From Methanobacterium sp. BRmetb2 (GTDB taxonomy: Archaea; Methanobacteriota; Methanobacteria; Methanobacteriales; Methanobacteriaceae), in contig CP022705.1 of NCBI GenBank assembly GCA_003491285.1, forward strand, positions 124,001 to 188,000: a stretch of 64,000 nucleotides of DNA. Direction: 5' to 3'. The notes beneath the pieces were generated by a model. That model was given only the letters and a program-made list of their open reading frames with translations, was not told the DNA's origin and searched no databases. A program made the position numbers and the translations under genes. Below are positions 10,427-19,170 of the stretch, piece by piece (positions within the stretch are counted from its first letter, which is position 1; every line of letters begins with the position of its first letter).

Positions 10427-11290
10427 ATGGCCAATGAAAAAATACTGGTAGTAGAAGACGAAAGCATTGTTGCAATGGGTATAAAACATAAGCTGGAAAA
10501 TCTTGGATATGAAGTAGTAGACACAGTATTATCTGGAGAAGATGCAGTTATAAGAGCAAAAACCTTAAAACCTGATTTGATACTAATGGATATTGTATTA
10601 AAGGGAGAAATGGACGGTATTGATGCTGCTAATCAGATCAAGAAACTTTTTGATATTCCAATAATCTATTTAACTGCCTATTCTGATGAAGAAATGTTGG
10701 AACGGGCCAGAGTAACTGAACCCTATGGGTACATTCTTAAACCTTTCAAAAAAAGTGAACTCAATGCAAATATAAAGATGGCCATCTACAAACATCAAGG
10801 AGAGAAAAAACAGCGCGAAATAATTAAAAATAATTTATTAGCTGATTTTTACGATTTTATTTTAGGGGCCATACCAACTTCCACCACCTCCAGTGACAAA
10901 GAAATGCGGGAAATGCTGAAGAAAATATTTGAACAACGTGTAGATGATGATTTAAAGGAGCAATTTGATGAACGCCTGGAATTATTAGAACTGGACGAAA
11001 ACAGTGCAACTGAAGACCTTTTAAATGCATACACCTCCTGGATAACTGATCTATATTCAGAGTTTGGTATTGAAACTCAATTTACCCCCAAAGAATCCCG
11101 CTGTTATCTGGAACTTTTAAACTGTCCCTGGATAGAAGATGCCAAGAAAAATCCCATATTCTGTCTAAACTGCCAGGCCATGATAAGTCGAAGTTATGAT
11201 TGGAGCCAGCTTGAGGGGGAGGTAATTAGAAAATCCACCATAGCAGATGGATCACCCACCTGCATGTTTCAGGTGAAAATATCAGAGTAA
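10427..11290 (+). CDS. Response regulator with methanogen-type cysteine output domain
   Basis: The N-terminal 120 residues are a receiver domain (E10-D11, phospho-acceptor D55 in ILMDIVL, K105-P106). The remaining part is not DNA-binding. It is an alpha/beta region ending in a cysteine cluster: RCYLELLNCPW, FCLNCQ and a later Cys in SPTCMF. This resembles the 'methanogen output domain' seen on regulators and kinases of this group, which may bind a metal or small ligand. I chose the ATG at 10427, preceded by AGGGGAT, over an upstream in-frame TTG at 10403. It ends the signalling cluster. The domain assignment is from memory of the family. Confidence 0.8.
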   Translation: MANEKILVVEDESIVAMGIKHKLENLGYEVVDTVLSGEDAVIRAKTLKPDLILMDIVLKGEMDGIDAANQIKKLFDIPIIYLTAYSDEEMLERARVTEPYGYILKPFKKSELNANIKMAIYKHQGEKKQREIIKNNLLADFYDFILGAIPTSTTSSDKEMREMLKKIFEQRVDDDLKEQFDERLELLELDENSATEDLLNAYTSWITDLYSEFGIETQFTPKESRCYLELLNCPWIEDAKKNPIFCLNCQAMISRSYDWSQLEGEVIRKSTIADGSPTCMFQVKISE

Positions 11291-11373
11291 TATTACTTAA
11301 TCATTCTAAGGGTCATTATTAATTCTAAAATAATCTAAATAAATATTATAATAACTGATACCCGGTCTTTTAC

Positions 11374-12558
11374 ATGAATAAAAGAGGAACAGCAAATCTA
11401 CCTTTACACGGAGGCCATGCCCCCCGCTGGCTTTTTCAACGGATGGTTAAACTAGCGGGAGCTATTTCTGAATCAATTCTCTATGAATACGGATCAGATG
11501 AATTTCTAAGAAGGATTTCCGATCCACACTGGTTTCAGGCCTTTTCCTGTGTTCTGGGTTTTGACTGGCACTCATCAGGTACCACAACTACAACTTGTGG
11601 TGCTCTAAAAACCGCTATAAAACCTGAAGAACATGGAATAATGGTAGCTGGAGGTAAGGGCCGTGCTTCCAGGAAAACATTAGATGAAATTGAAATGATA
11701 GGTGATTCTTTTTCCCTGTCACCCCTTAAAATAGATGAACTAATCTATAACAGCCGAATCTCTGCCAAAATTGATAATTCCTGTATACAGGATGGTTATA
11801 ATCTGTACCATCATTCTTTTATTTTCACAGAAAAGGGTGAATGGGCCGTAATTCAGCAGGGATTAAACACTGAAGATAAGTATGCCCGTAGATATCACTG
11901 GCTTTCTGAACTTGTGGAAGATCCAATAGATGAACCCCACCAGGCAATTGCCTGTGACCAACATCAAGTAAATACCCTGAATATGACCTCACATGAAAGT
12001 GAGAAGTGTAGAGATATCAGCGTTGATTTGATCTGTGATAATCCTGAACATTTAAGATCCTATTTTAAATCGAAAGATAGTGCCCAAACACTTTTAACTG
12101 ATTATTTTAATAATACAGAAAGTCCAGATTCAATTGATACTCGTAACCAGTTTGAAATTCCTAATTTTAAAAATCATAATGCCCAACTACATATGCCTAA
12201 GCATCATCCAGTTCTGGATATGGATCTAAGTTCCAGAGAATTCCAGGTCTTGAAGGATGCTTGGGAGATTCAGCCCCAGAATTATGAAGAGTTAATTTCA
12301 CTTAAGGGTATTGGGCCTAAAAAGATCCGGGCTCTGGCTTTAATATCTGATCTGGTGTATGGTTCTGCACCCAGTTGGAAGGATCCTGTGAAATACAGTT
12401 TCACCCACGGAGGAAAAGATGGGTATCCATACCCTGTTAATAGGGAAGTTTATGATAATTCTATACAAACCCTTAAAGATGCTTTGGATGAGGCTAAATT
12501 GGATAAAAAAGAGAGATATCAGGCCATAAAAAGGCTTGAAACTTTGATTTGCCATTAA
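11374..12558 (+). CDS. DUF763 family protein
   Basis: A 394-residue protein of the DUF763 family, widespread in archaea and some bacteria and biochemically uncharacterised. The N-terminus RGTANLPLHGGHAPRWL is the family hallmark, followed by a conserved GTTTTTCGALKTA stretch and HYLYHHS-like basic and aromatic segments. Near residues 305-320 a helix-hairpin-helix-like sequence (LKGIGPKKIRALALI) suggests nucleic-acid contact. A role in DNA metabolism is an inference from this motif. It is a single gene here, 80 bp after the signalling cluster, and is followed by T-rich DNA (TTTTTTTATTTTTT near 12580) that may end transcription. Confidence 0.85.
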   Translation: MNKRGTANLPLHGGHAPRWLFQRMVKLAGAISESILYEYGSDEFLRRISDPHWFQAFSCVLGFDWHSSGTTTTTCGALKTAIKPEEHGIMVAGGKGRASRKTLDEIEMIGDSFSLSPLKIDELIYNSRISAKIDNSCIQDGYNLYHHSFIFTEKGEWAVIQQGLNTEDKYARRYHWLSELVEDPIDEPHQAIACDQHQVNTLNMTSHESEKCRDISVDLICDNPEHLRSYFKSKDSAQTLLTDYFNNTESPDSIDTRNQFEIPNFKNHNAQLHMPKHHPVLDMDLSSREFQVLKDAWEIQPQNYEELISLKGIGPKKIRALALISDLVYGSAPSWKDPVKYSFTHGGKDGYPYPVNREVYDNSIQTLKDALDEAKLDKKERYQAIKRLETLICH

Positions 12559-12887
12559 ATACGTTATGTTCATAGTTATTTTTTTATTTTTTAAATTAAT
12601 AACAGCAAACTTTTAAGGAGTGATTATCTAAACTTTCACCGAAAAGAACCTATAAATATTAATTTTTCAATTGTTTTTACTATTAATCCTAAATATTTTT
12701 AATGTATTATTAATCTACTCACTTTATTGAATTAAATATCTACATCTTACTAAATTCAAAATAAATTTAGTGTTGTTATTAGTAAAAGAAAAAATCAATT
12801 AATATTGTATAGAAAATATTAAATTTATATGAATCTAATTATTGATTAATATAAGTTTCAAGTTATAAAATTTGTAGGAGTTAATCA
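12559..12887. other. Intergenic region before the CBASS operon
   Basis: About 330 bp of very AT-rich DNA without a convincing gene. It starts with a T-rich stretch that may terminate the DUF763 transcript and ends with the ribosome binding site TAGGAG of the next gene. The promoter of the defence operon must lie here, but several TATA-like sequences compete and I cannot single one out. Confidence 0.5.
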
Positions 12888-13955
12888 ATGGGGTTTTCTC
12901 GGGAAGTTAAAGAAAATTTACTTGTTGCTTGTCACAGACGTTGCTGTATTTGTCATAAAAGTACGGGTATTAAAATTGAAGTACACCATATTATTCCAAC
13001 TTCAAAAGGAGGACCTGACACAGAAGAAAACGGTATTCCTCTCTGTTTTGATTGTCATGCTGAAGTATGCGCATATAATCCCAATCACCCAAAGGGCAAC
13101 AAATTTAGTCATTCAGAGCTTAGAAGACACAAAGAACAATGGTTTAAAATATGTCAAAATGGACTTTATCCGTTAAATAAACCTTCTCAAAAACCCGGGA
13201 AAATTTCCCATGTGGGAATCAGAAGCTTTGAAAGAGGGGCTGGATATATGCCTAATGAAACTGAGAAGATGTTATGTTTAACCGACTTTTTCAATGAAAA
13301 ACAAATTAAAGACGATAATAATTGGAATGGAGAAATATTTAATAAATTAAAAGAATTTACAAAAGAACTTTCACCAAAATTTGAGTATAGATTACATTTG
13401 GAAACACACTTATCGATAGCTTTTGTCATAGGTTATTTATTAGACTCTAAATCCGGAATTGAGATATATCCTATGCAAAAATCAAGAGGAAAAAAGGATT
13501 GGTCCCCTGAAGGAGATTATACTAAAAAATACACCAAATTAGAAAAAAATATAGAAATTTTATCTAATGATCCAAAAGATGTAGTGTTGGTTATAGGGAT
13601 TACACATAACATTTTAGAAGAAGTCAAGAAATACATCAATACTAATCAAATTCAAGCCTCGAAGATTATCAAATGCAATGTAGAAGGATATGTAGGCAAT
13701 AATGCAATAATAGATGGTACACATGCTATAGAACTTGTAAATAGTCTTTCAACTATATTAAATGAAAGGAGGGATACGCATGAAAAAAGAAACACACTTC
13801 ACATTTTTGCGGCCTGTCCAGTAGGTTTCATATTTTATTTAGGCCAGATCTCAAGAATTTTTGGAAAAATTAAATTATATGAATATGATAGTGAGGATTT
13901 TGTTTATTCACCTTCATTTAAATTGCCAACACATGATAATGTTACTAAAAATTAA
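12888..13955 (+). CDS. cap5: CBASS effector Cap5 (HNH nuclease-SAVED)
   Basis: Cap5 degrades DNA when it binds the cyclic nucleotide made by the neighbouring CD-NTase, killing or arresting the infected cell. Residues 15-60 form an HNH nuclease finger: C20/C22, the His pair H33-H34 in EVHHIIP, N48, and C53-x2-C56-H57. The C-terminal half (about 165-345) looks like a SAVED sensor domain. It has a central KDVVLVIGITHNI strand-helix and the late HIFAACPVGFIFYLGQ segment that ends typical SAVED domains. Length (355) and order fit Cap5. It is the first gene of the operon, 17 bp before the CD-NTase. The HNH is plain to see; the SAVED call rests on these motifs plus context. Confidence 0.85.
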   Translation: MGFSREVKENLLVACHRRCCICHKSTGIKIEVHHIIPTSKGGPDTEENGIPLCFDCHAEVCAYNPNHPKGNKFSHSELRRHKEQWFKICQNGLYPLNKPSQKPGKISHVGIRSFERGAGYMPNETEKMLCLTDFFNEKQIKDDNNWNGEIFNKLKEFTKELSPKFEYRLHLETHLSIAFVIGYLLDSKSGIEIYPMQKSRGKKDWSPEGDYTKKYTKLEKNIEILSNDPKDVVLVIGITHNILEEVKKYINTNQIQASKIIKCNVEGYVGNNAIIDGTHAIELVNSLSTILNERRDTHEKRNTLHIFAACPVGFIFYLGQISRIFGKIKLYEYDSEDFVYSPSFKLPTHDNVTKN

Positions 13956-13972
13956 AAAAGGGGGAGATTTTT

Positions 13973-15082
13973 ATGAAATTAAATACTTATTTTAAAGATT
14001 TTTTACATGAAATTAGATTAACTGACGATCAAGTGACCGATCTAAAAAATGAACATGAAAAATTGCGTGGACTATTAAAAGAAGATGATGAACTATCAGA
14101 TATTATCGTGCATACATTTTTACAGGGCAGTTATAGGCGCAGCACAATCATTAAACCAAAAAATGACAATAACCCTGATGTTGATGTCGTTGTTGTCACC
14201 CGCTTAGATAAAAATAAATACACACCTGCAGAAGCACTTCATATGTTTGAACCGTTCCTTGAAGAAAATTATGAAAATAACTACAGAATACAAGGCCGTT
14301 CTTTGGGAATAAATTTAGATATCGTTGACCTAGATCTAGTTGTAACAGCCGCTCCGTCTGAGATTGATGAAAACATAATTCAAAAAAGTGGGATATTGTT
14401 TGATTTAACTATTGAAGATATTAAACAAACGGACAAAACATATAGATCAAAAGGAAGGTATGAATCTGCAGAAAAAATCATTAATTTTGTTGAAAAAAGC
14501 AAAAATACACCCGAATGGAAAACTGAACCTTTATACATTCCAGATCGGAATGCAAACGAATGGCAACCAACTCATCCACTAGAACAGATTCTATGGACAT
14601 TTGAAAAAAATGATAAAACAAATGGACATTATGTCAATATTGTTAAGGCATTAAAATGGTGGCGACAAGAGAAATTTCCTGATGCAGACCACCCCAAAAG
14701 CTATCCTTTAGAACATTTTATTGGATATTGCTGTCCAAATGGTATAAAATCTGTTGCTGAAGGAATAACATCGACATTAGAAACAATTAAATTTGATCAT
14801 GAAAATAAACCTGAACTTCCTGATCATGGTGTTCCAGAACATGATGTTTTCAGCAGAATAACTGATGAAGAGTATGAAGAGTTTTATTCTCAAGTAACTG
14901 AAGCAGCAGAGCTTGCAAGGGAGGCATTAGATTCTGATGACAAAAAGGAAAGCATCAAAAAATGGAGAAACCTGTTTGGAAAGAAATTCCCACCATATAA
15001 AATTAATACAGATATTAAAAGAGGCGGATATTCGAAAAGAACCAAAAAAACATCAAATATTCCTGGAGGAAAATTTGCATAA
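13973..15082 (+). CDS. CBASS CD-NTase (cGAS/DncV-like nucleotidyltransferase)
   Basis: This enzyme senses infection and makes the cyclic di- or trinucleotide that activates Cap5. The nucleotidyltransferase signature is clear: G52-S53 in QGSYRRSTI, the metal-binding D69-x-D71 in PDVDVVVV, and a third acidic strand near 116-121 (LDIVDLDLVV). Length 369 is normal for CD-NTases. The C-terminus ends in GGKFA, a flexible tail of the kind that Cap2 joins to target proteins. It has a GGGGGA ribosome binding site and overlaps cap2 by one base (TAATG). I cannot assign the clade, and so the product, by eye; Cap5 partners often make 3',2'-cGAMP, but that is not shown here. Confidence 0.9.
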   Translation: MKLNTYFKDFLHEIRLTDDQVTDLKNEHEKLRGLLKEDDELSDIIVHTFLQGSYRRSTIIKPKNDNNPDVDVVVVTRLDKNKYTPAEALHMFEPFLEENYENNYRIQGRSLGINLDIVDLDLVVTAAPSEIDENIIQKSGILFDLTIEDIKQTDKTYRSKGRYESAEKIINFVEKSKNTPEWKTEPLYIPDRNANEWQPTHPLEQILWTFEKNDKTNGHYVNIVKALKWWRQEKFPDADHPKSYPLEHFIGYCCPNGIKSVAEGITSTLETIKFDHENKPELPDHGVPEHDVFSRITDEEYEEFYSQVTEAAELAREALDSDDKKESIKKWRNLFGKKFPPYKINTDIKRGGYSKRTKKTSNIPGGKFA

Positions 15083-16941
15083 TGAATTACAATGATTTAA
15101 CTGATAATTTAAAAATCGGAAGAAGAGAATTAGACGGTGTAAATGGGGTAAAAATACTGGATGATTGGAAATGGGATTTTAATTTAACTATTTGGTATAT
15201 TGAAATAGAAATTACTTCAGATATTTCAGGTAATATCCCAACAAAGTCAACATGGTATGTTATAGCTGAAAAAAGTTACCCTAAAGGAATTGTAAAAATA
15301 TACCCTGCAAAAAATAATTTTAATCTTACTTTTGAGCATCAGTCAAATAATGGATTGGAAGAAAACAATTTATGGCGAAAAGGCTCATTATGTCTAGAAT
15401 CCCCATTGAAATGTTTAGGTAAACATGATTTTGATTCAGAACCATTAACAGCAGAAGATCGTTTATTATGGAATGTTAAAAGAGCAATCGATTGGATTAA
15501 TGCTGCTAATAAAAATGAATTGACAAAAGATGATTATTATTTTGAATTGCCACAATTTAATGAATCCTTAACATACTTTGCATTTTCTGAAGATGAAAAA
15601 TCGTTCAATGATTGGAAAAAAATCAAAAATACATTTGGAATTGCTGAATTAGATTTATATAAGTCTAAACCTCCCGTCTATTTTATTAAAAAGTTTAAAA
15701 ATGAGAATAATAAAACAATTAGAAAAGTCAGATGGGGAAAATATTTATCTCAGGAGTTTGAAAAACCAAATGTCGCATTGTGGGTTATGCTTAAGAAAAC
15801 TCCTGTAATCAATCGATGGCAAGCTCCTAATCTTTTTGGTGAGCTTTTCGATGCATGTAGAAAACAGAATATCGACTTACGAAGTATTGTTAAATGGCTA
15901 GCACATAATATAAGAGATGGAAAGCATCATCTTCTTCTTTTGGGTTTTCCCATCCCCACAACAATAGGTGGCGAAAACACAATTATCCATTGGCAAGCAC
16001 TTAAACTGCCAATCCTATCGCCTAGTAATTTAAAAGAATTAAATCCCTATGATCATACTGCTAGGAAAAAAATAAAAAAATCGAAACCTAAACATAATGC
16101 AAAAGGAGTTAGGGCTCATGAAAAAGCCCTATGGAATTTGGACAGAACAATATTAACATCCAAAAAAAAAATAGAATGGTTGAAATCTCAAAATTGGAAT
16201 AAACAAGAAATTCATAATCGAGGGCAATTAAGTGAAGATTTAACTTCAATGAACATATTAATAATTGGAGCAGGTACAATAGGGAGTTCTATTGCTGAAT
16301 TATTAGTTAGATCTGGAATTTCTAATCTGTCTATAATCGATGCAGATACATTAAAAATTGGAAATTTATCAAGACATTCACTGGGATTAACACAAATCGG
16401 GAAAACTAAATCTAATGAAATTTCACTTTATTTAAATCAAATTAACCCAAATACTACAGTTGAAGTTATTGATAACAATTTTGAGTTTTCTGTAGCTTTT
16501 TCTAAGAATATAGAAAATTTTGACATGATTATTGATTGTACTGGTGAAGATATAGTGCTAGAGGATCTTGAAAAGTTCAAATTTCAAAATAATAAAATAT
16601 TTATATCAATTTTCATTGGATTTGCTGCAAAAAGATTATATATGTATCTACAAATAGGAAACAAATTTAAAACTGATGATTTTTGTAAAAAAACTCTTTT
16701 TTGGCAAGAAAAGGAGAGAAAAGAGTTTTCAAGTTACAAATTACCACGAGAAGGGACTGGTTGTTGGAGTTCTGTATTTCCTGCGAGATACGACGATATA
16801 CTACTAGCTAGTAGTACTGCAATTAAAATTATCGAAGATTTCATTAAAAATAAACATATTACATCACTAATTTGTATTTATGAACAATATTCAGATAGTG
16901 ATGGGATTTTTATTGGCTATAAAAAAGTAGAGAAGGTATAA
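15082..16941 (+). CDS. cap2: CBASS Cap2: fused E2-E1 ubiquitin-like ligase
   Basis: Cap2 primes the CD-NTase by conjugating its C-terminus to a target, by ubiquitin-like chemistry. The N-terminal part resembles an E2, with its candidate catalytic Cys at residue 104 (GSLCLESP). A linker runs to about 360. The E1-like ThiF domain has the nucleotide loop GAGTIGSS at 396-403, the acidic IIDADTL and RHSLG arginine region that follow, and a candidate adenylation-domain catalytic Cys at 561 (EGTGCWS). The length of 619 fits Cap2. Both neighbours overlap it by one base, so translation is coupled. No key residue appears to be missing. Confidence 0.9.
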   Translation: MNYNDLTDNLKIGRRELDGVNGVKILDDWKWDFNLTIWYIEIEITSDISGNIPTKSTWYVIAEKSYPKGIVKIYPAKNNFNLTFEHQSNNGLEENNLWRKGSLCLESPLKCLGKHDFDSEPLTAEDRLLWNVKRAIDWINAANKNELTKDDYYFELPQFNESLTYFAFSEDEKSFNDWKKIKNTFGIAELDLYKSKPPVYFIKKFKNENNKTIRKVRWGKYLSQEFEKPNVALWVMLKKTPVINRWQAPNLFGELFDACRKQNIDLRSIVKWLAHNIRDGKHHLLLLGFPIPTTIGGENTIIHWQALKLPILSPSNLKELNPYDHTARKKIKKSKPKHNAKGVRAHEKALWNLDRTILTSKKKIEWLKSQNWNKQEIHNRGQLSEDLTSMNILIIGAGTIGSSIAELLVRSGISNLSIIDADTLKIGNLSRHSLGLTQIGKTKSNEISLYLNQINPNTTVEVIDNNFEFSVAFSKNIENFDMIIDCTGEDIVLEDLEKFKFQNNKIFISIFIGFAAKRLYMYLQIGNKFKTDDFCKKTLFWQEKERKEFSSYKLPREGTGCWSSVFPARYDDILLASSTAIKIIEDFIKNKHITSLICIYEQYSDSDGIFIGYKKVEKV

Positions 16942-17417
16942 TGAGCAAGATTACTTTTAAAAGTGTTGATGATAAATTTTTGGTGGAAATTAATAATAAA
17001 ATTCTAAATAGAATCAAGAATGAATGTATTAATGCAAGAACTAAAGAAACTGGTGGGATTTTAATCGGTAATTATTCAGAGAATCAGAGTATTGCTAATA
17101 TTAGGAGTATTACTGGCCCCCCAAAAGATTCTAAACAAGATAGACATACTTTCAGAAGAGGAATAAATGGATTAATGAAATTACTGGATAATAAATGGAA
17201 TTTAGGACAGTATTATCTTGGTGAATGGCATTTCCACCCGAATTCATCTTCTCAACCGAGTCAGGTAGATGATAATCAGATGAAAAATTTTGCAAAGGAT
17301 GGGCTATTGCAATGTCCTGAACCAATTCTATTAATCATAGGGGGAAATCAAAATAAATGGGATCTGAGCGTACATGTTTATACAAAAACAAATAGAACAA
17401 CTTTGACAAAAATATAA
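16941..17417 (+). CDS. cap3: CBASS Cap3: JAMM isopeptidase
   Basis: Cap3 removes CD-NTase from its conjugates and so counteracts Cap2. The complete JAMM zinc-protease motif can be read: E36 in KETGG, then H97-x-H99, seven residues, S107 and D110 (WHFHP ... SQVDD). At 158 residues it is a single JAB/MPN domain, as usual for Cap3. It is the last gene of the operon and overlaps cap2 by one base. The integrated element begins only 56 bp after its stop. Confidence 0.92.
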   Translation: MSKITFKSVDDKFLVEINNKILNRIKNECINARTKETGGILIGNYSENQSIANIRSITGPPKDSKQDRHTFRRGINGLMKLLDNKWNLGQYYLGEWHFHPNSSSQPSQVDDNQMKNFAKDGLLQCPEPILLIIGGNQNKWDLSVHVYTKTNRTTLTKI

Positions 17418-17473
17418 TTAATATTTTAATATAGTGATCTGCTATGAAAGTACAAAAATTAGATTTATTTTAC

Positions 17474-17493
17474 ATATTCGTTATAGTATCGTT
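17474..17493 (+). repeat. attL: left 20-bp copy of the attachment core
   Basis: The sequence ATATTCGTTATAGTATCGTT is identical to 42564-42583 and the two copies bracket a 25-kb region with an integrase gene at its right end. To the left is the CBASS operon; to the right the sequence changes to ACTTAAG followed by an 11-bp arm that recurs inverted at the other end. No tRNA gene overlaps the site. Confidence 0.85.
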
Positions 17494-17500
17494 ACTTAAG

Positions 17501-17511
17501 TATATGGATCG
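17501..17511 (+). repeat. Inverted arm of the element, left copy
   Basis: TATATGGATCG here is the exact reverse complement of CGATCCATATA at 42556-42566. In the circular element the two arms would flank the crossover region with 24 bp between them, so they are good candidates for integrase arm-binding sites. Confidence 0.7.
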
Positions 17512-17735
17512 ATTTAATTATTTTCAAGATAATATTAGAATGAATTATTATATAAGTTTTCAAAGATTTATTGTTTGGATGAATTAGGGGATTGGAGTTT
17601 AATTATTAAAAATTAATATGAAGGTATTTCATGAATAAAATCTGAACTAATTGTGAAAATAATAATTAAAAAGAAGTTAAATTATATTTAAACAGTGTAA
17701 ATTAATTTATAAAAATAATTGGTTTAGGTGAAAAA

Positions 17736-18374
17736 ATGGGGTTATTAGATAGTTGGCAATGTCCTAATGTAGAATGTTCGTATAAAAGAAGTGGAAAACA
17801 AGGTGAATACTGTCCTGAGTGTGGTACTAAATATGAAAAATTTGGTTTTTCAGATTCTGGAGGACTTTCGATAGAAAAAGATAAGTTTAAAAGAAAAAAC
17901 GATCTTATTGAAGAAGTTGGGGAAGAAAAAGCATTAGAAATCTTAGAAAAAGAAGAAAGTAAAGCAGGAAGAGGTGAAAAATATATTTGTGAAGATTTGT
18001 ATTGCTCTAACACCGATACATACAAATATAAAGATAATTGTCCTGATTGCGGAGAAGAATTAAAAAAATTAAAATCTAAAGAATATGACAGAATACTCGA
18101 TATTAAGAGAAATATCATGAAAAATAAAAAGCTAGTATTGTTTCATGATAATCTAACAGATGAAGAAATCAGAAATAGAATATTTGAAGATATGGCTAAT
18201 TTAGCATACCAAGAAACAGGTACAAAATGGATGAGTATGGGAACTTTATTAAGCTTCAATTCAACTGAACAAATGATAGGAGCAGGATTTAAGGCCATTA
18301 TAGATCAAAATAAACTTATAATAAGACAAAACGAGCTTTTATTAAGAGAATTGCAAAAACTAAATAATAAATAA
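17736..18374 (+). CDS. Protein with two zinc ribbons, unknown function
   Basis: A 212-residue hydrophilic protein not assigned to a family. Two similar four-cysteine zinc ribbons can be seen: CPNVECSY...CPECG (about residues 9-29) and CEDLYCSN...CPDCG (about 88-108), separated by a charged helical stretch. The C-terminal third has a segment MGTLLSFNSTEQMIGAGFKAIIDQNKLI and ends as a likely coiled coil (RQNELLLRELQKLNN). The repeated ribbon suggests an internal duplication. It is the first gene inside the left end of the element and stands alone, with its own ribosome binding site (GGTGA). It may bind nucleic acid or act as a scaffold; neither is shown. Confidence 0.75.
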   Translation: MGLLDSWQCPNVECSYKRSGKQGEYCPECGTKYEKFGFSDSGGLSIEKDKFKRKNDLIEEVGEEKALEILEKEESKAGRGEKYICEDLYCSNTDTYKYKDNCPDCGEELKKLKSKEYDRILDIKRNIMKNKKLVLFHDNLTDEEIRNRIFEDMANLAYQETGTKWMSMGTLLSFNSTEQMIGAGFKAIIDQNKLIIRQNELLLRELQKLNNK

Positions 18375-18406
18375 ATAATTAAAAATTTTGAAAAAAAATT
18401 ATTAAT

Positions 18407-18568
18407 TTACTCATCGTTATCAATAGTTATCTTAGTAATTATAAGATCCTCTAAGCAGTTCTGTAAAGTTTGATAACCATTTTTGCAGCAATGTGATTTT
18501 AGTTCATCAATTAAAACCTTAGATATTTTGACATATACAAAATCGTCGTTATTTGTTTTTCGAATCAT
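18407..18568 (-). CDS. Small ribbon-helix-helix-like protein (53 aa)
   Basis: A 53-residue frame starting at the ATG at 18568, preceded by GGAG at good spacing. The sequence (FVYVKISKVLIDELKSHC, then a helix with LEDLI) has the strand-helix-helix periodicity of small RHH DNA-binding proteins. It could be a regulator of the element or an antitoxin. It follows another tiny gene on the same strand by 28 bp. Being short, it could be spurious, but the start signal and composition favour a real gene over the open frame on the other strand. Confidence 0.5.
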   Translation of the reverse strand: MIRKTNNDDFVYVKISKVLIDELKSHCCKNGYQTLQNCLEDLIITKITIDNDE

Positions 18569-18596
18569 CTTCTATTTCTCCAAGATTATCAGAAAT

Positions 18597-18713
18597 TTAT
18601 TCCTCTTTAGTTTCATCAACGATAATTACTCCAGTTTTAGCCCAATATATCAATTTTTTCCATGAATGGATGGATTCTTCAAAACTTATTTCTTTATTTG
18701 GATTTTTTTCCAT
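18597..18713 (-). CDS. Very small hypothetical protein (38 aa)
   Basis: A 38-residue frame beginning at the ATG at 18713 and reading MEKNPNKEISFEESIHSWKK at its start. The middle is amphipathic (HSWKKLIYWAKTG) and the end acidic. It lies 28 bp upstream of the RHH-like gene on the same strand and may share its message. No family is recognised; short frames like this are uncertain without homologues. Confidence 0.35.
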   Translation of the reverse strand: MEKNPNKEISFEESIHSWKKLIYWAKTGVIIVDETKEE

Positions 18714-19170
18714 ATAAACCACCATAATACACATTCTGAGTTTTTTTTATGTGAGAAATCAATAACCGAAGACTATTGTCAGTATTGAAATCCCAATTAA
18801 ATATTTATTAAAAATTGTATATAAATGTATTACTTATTTTAATAATAGTAATATTAATATTGAATTTGATGATGATTTTTTGTTTCTAGATAATTTTGGC
18901 AGTTAATTTTTAAAGAAAATTAAGTGGTTATGATTTGGAAAAATGAACAATTTTTAAAATTATTCAATTTTTGATAGGAATTAGGGATATTTGTTCATTT
19001 AGATTCTGAATAAAATAAAAATCAAAAACCGTTCATAAGGTCTATTATAAAAAAATAAGGTTTAAATGTAATTTTTGAATTTAAGCCTAAGATTAAGAAT
19101 TGCGTTATACCAAAATATAAAGAAGTTGAATATGTAATTTTATAAATTTATGGTTGATATCTTTTTTAAA
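18714..19170. other. Long AT-rich non-coding stretch with inverted repeats
   Basis: About 460 bp with no believable gene. It holds a perfect 10-bp inverted repeat, AAATGAACAA at 18941-18950 and TTGTTCATTT at 18991-19000. A 12-bp version, ATGAACAAATAT, appears again at 19613-19624 in the promoter region of the replication genes. Its place next to the replication module makes it a candidate origin or a set of regulator sites; neither is proven. Confidence 0.45.

Noticed and set aside
12888..17417. CBASS as cargo of the same element
   Set aside because: It lies left of attL. The direct repeats place it outside the integrated unit, unless an older, unseen left end exists.
18483..18665. 60-residue open frame on the plus strand
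   Set aside because: It has a hydrophobic, phenylalanine-rich composition typical of AT-rich antisense DNA. The minus-strand frames at the same place have better starts and protein-like sequence.
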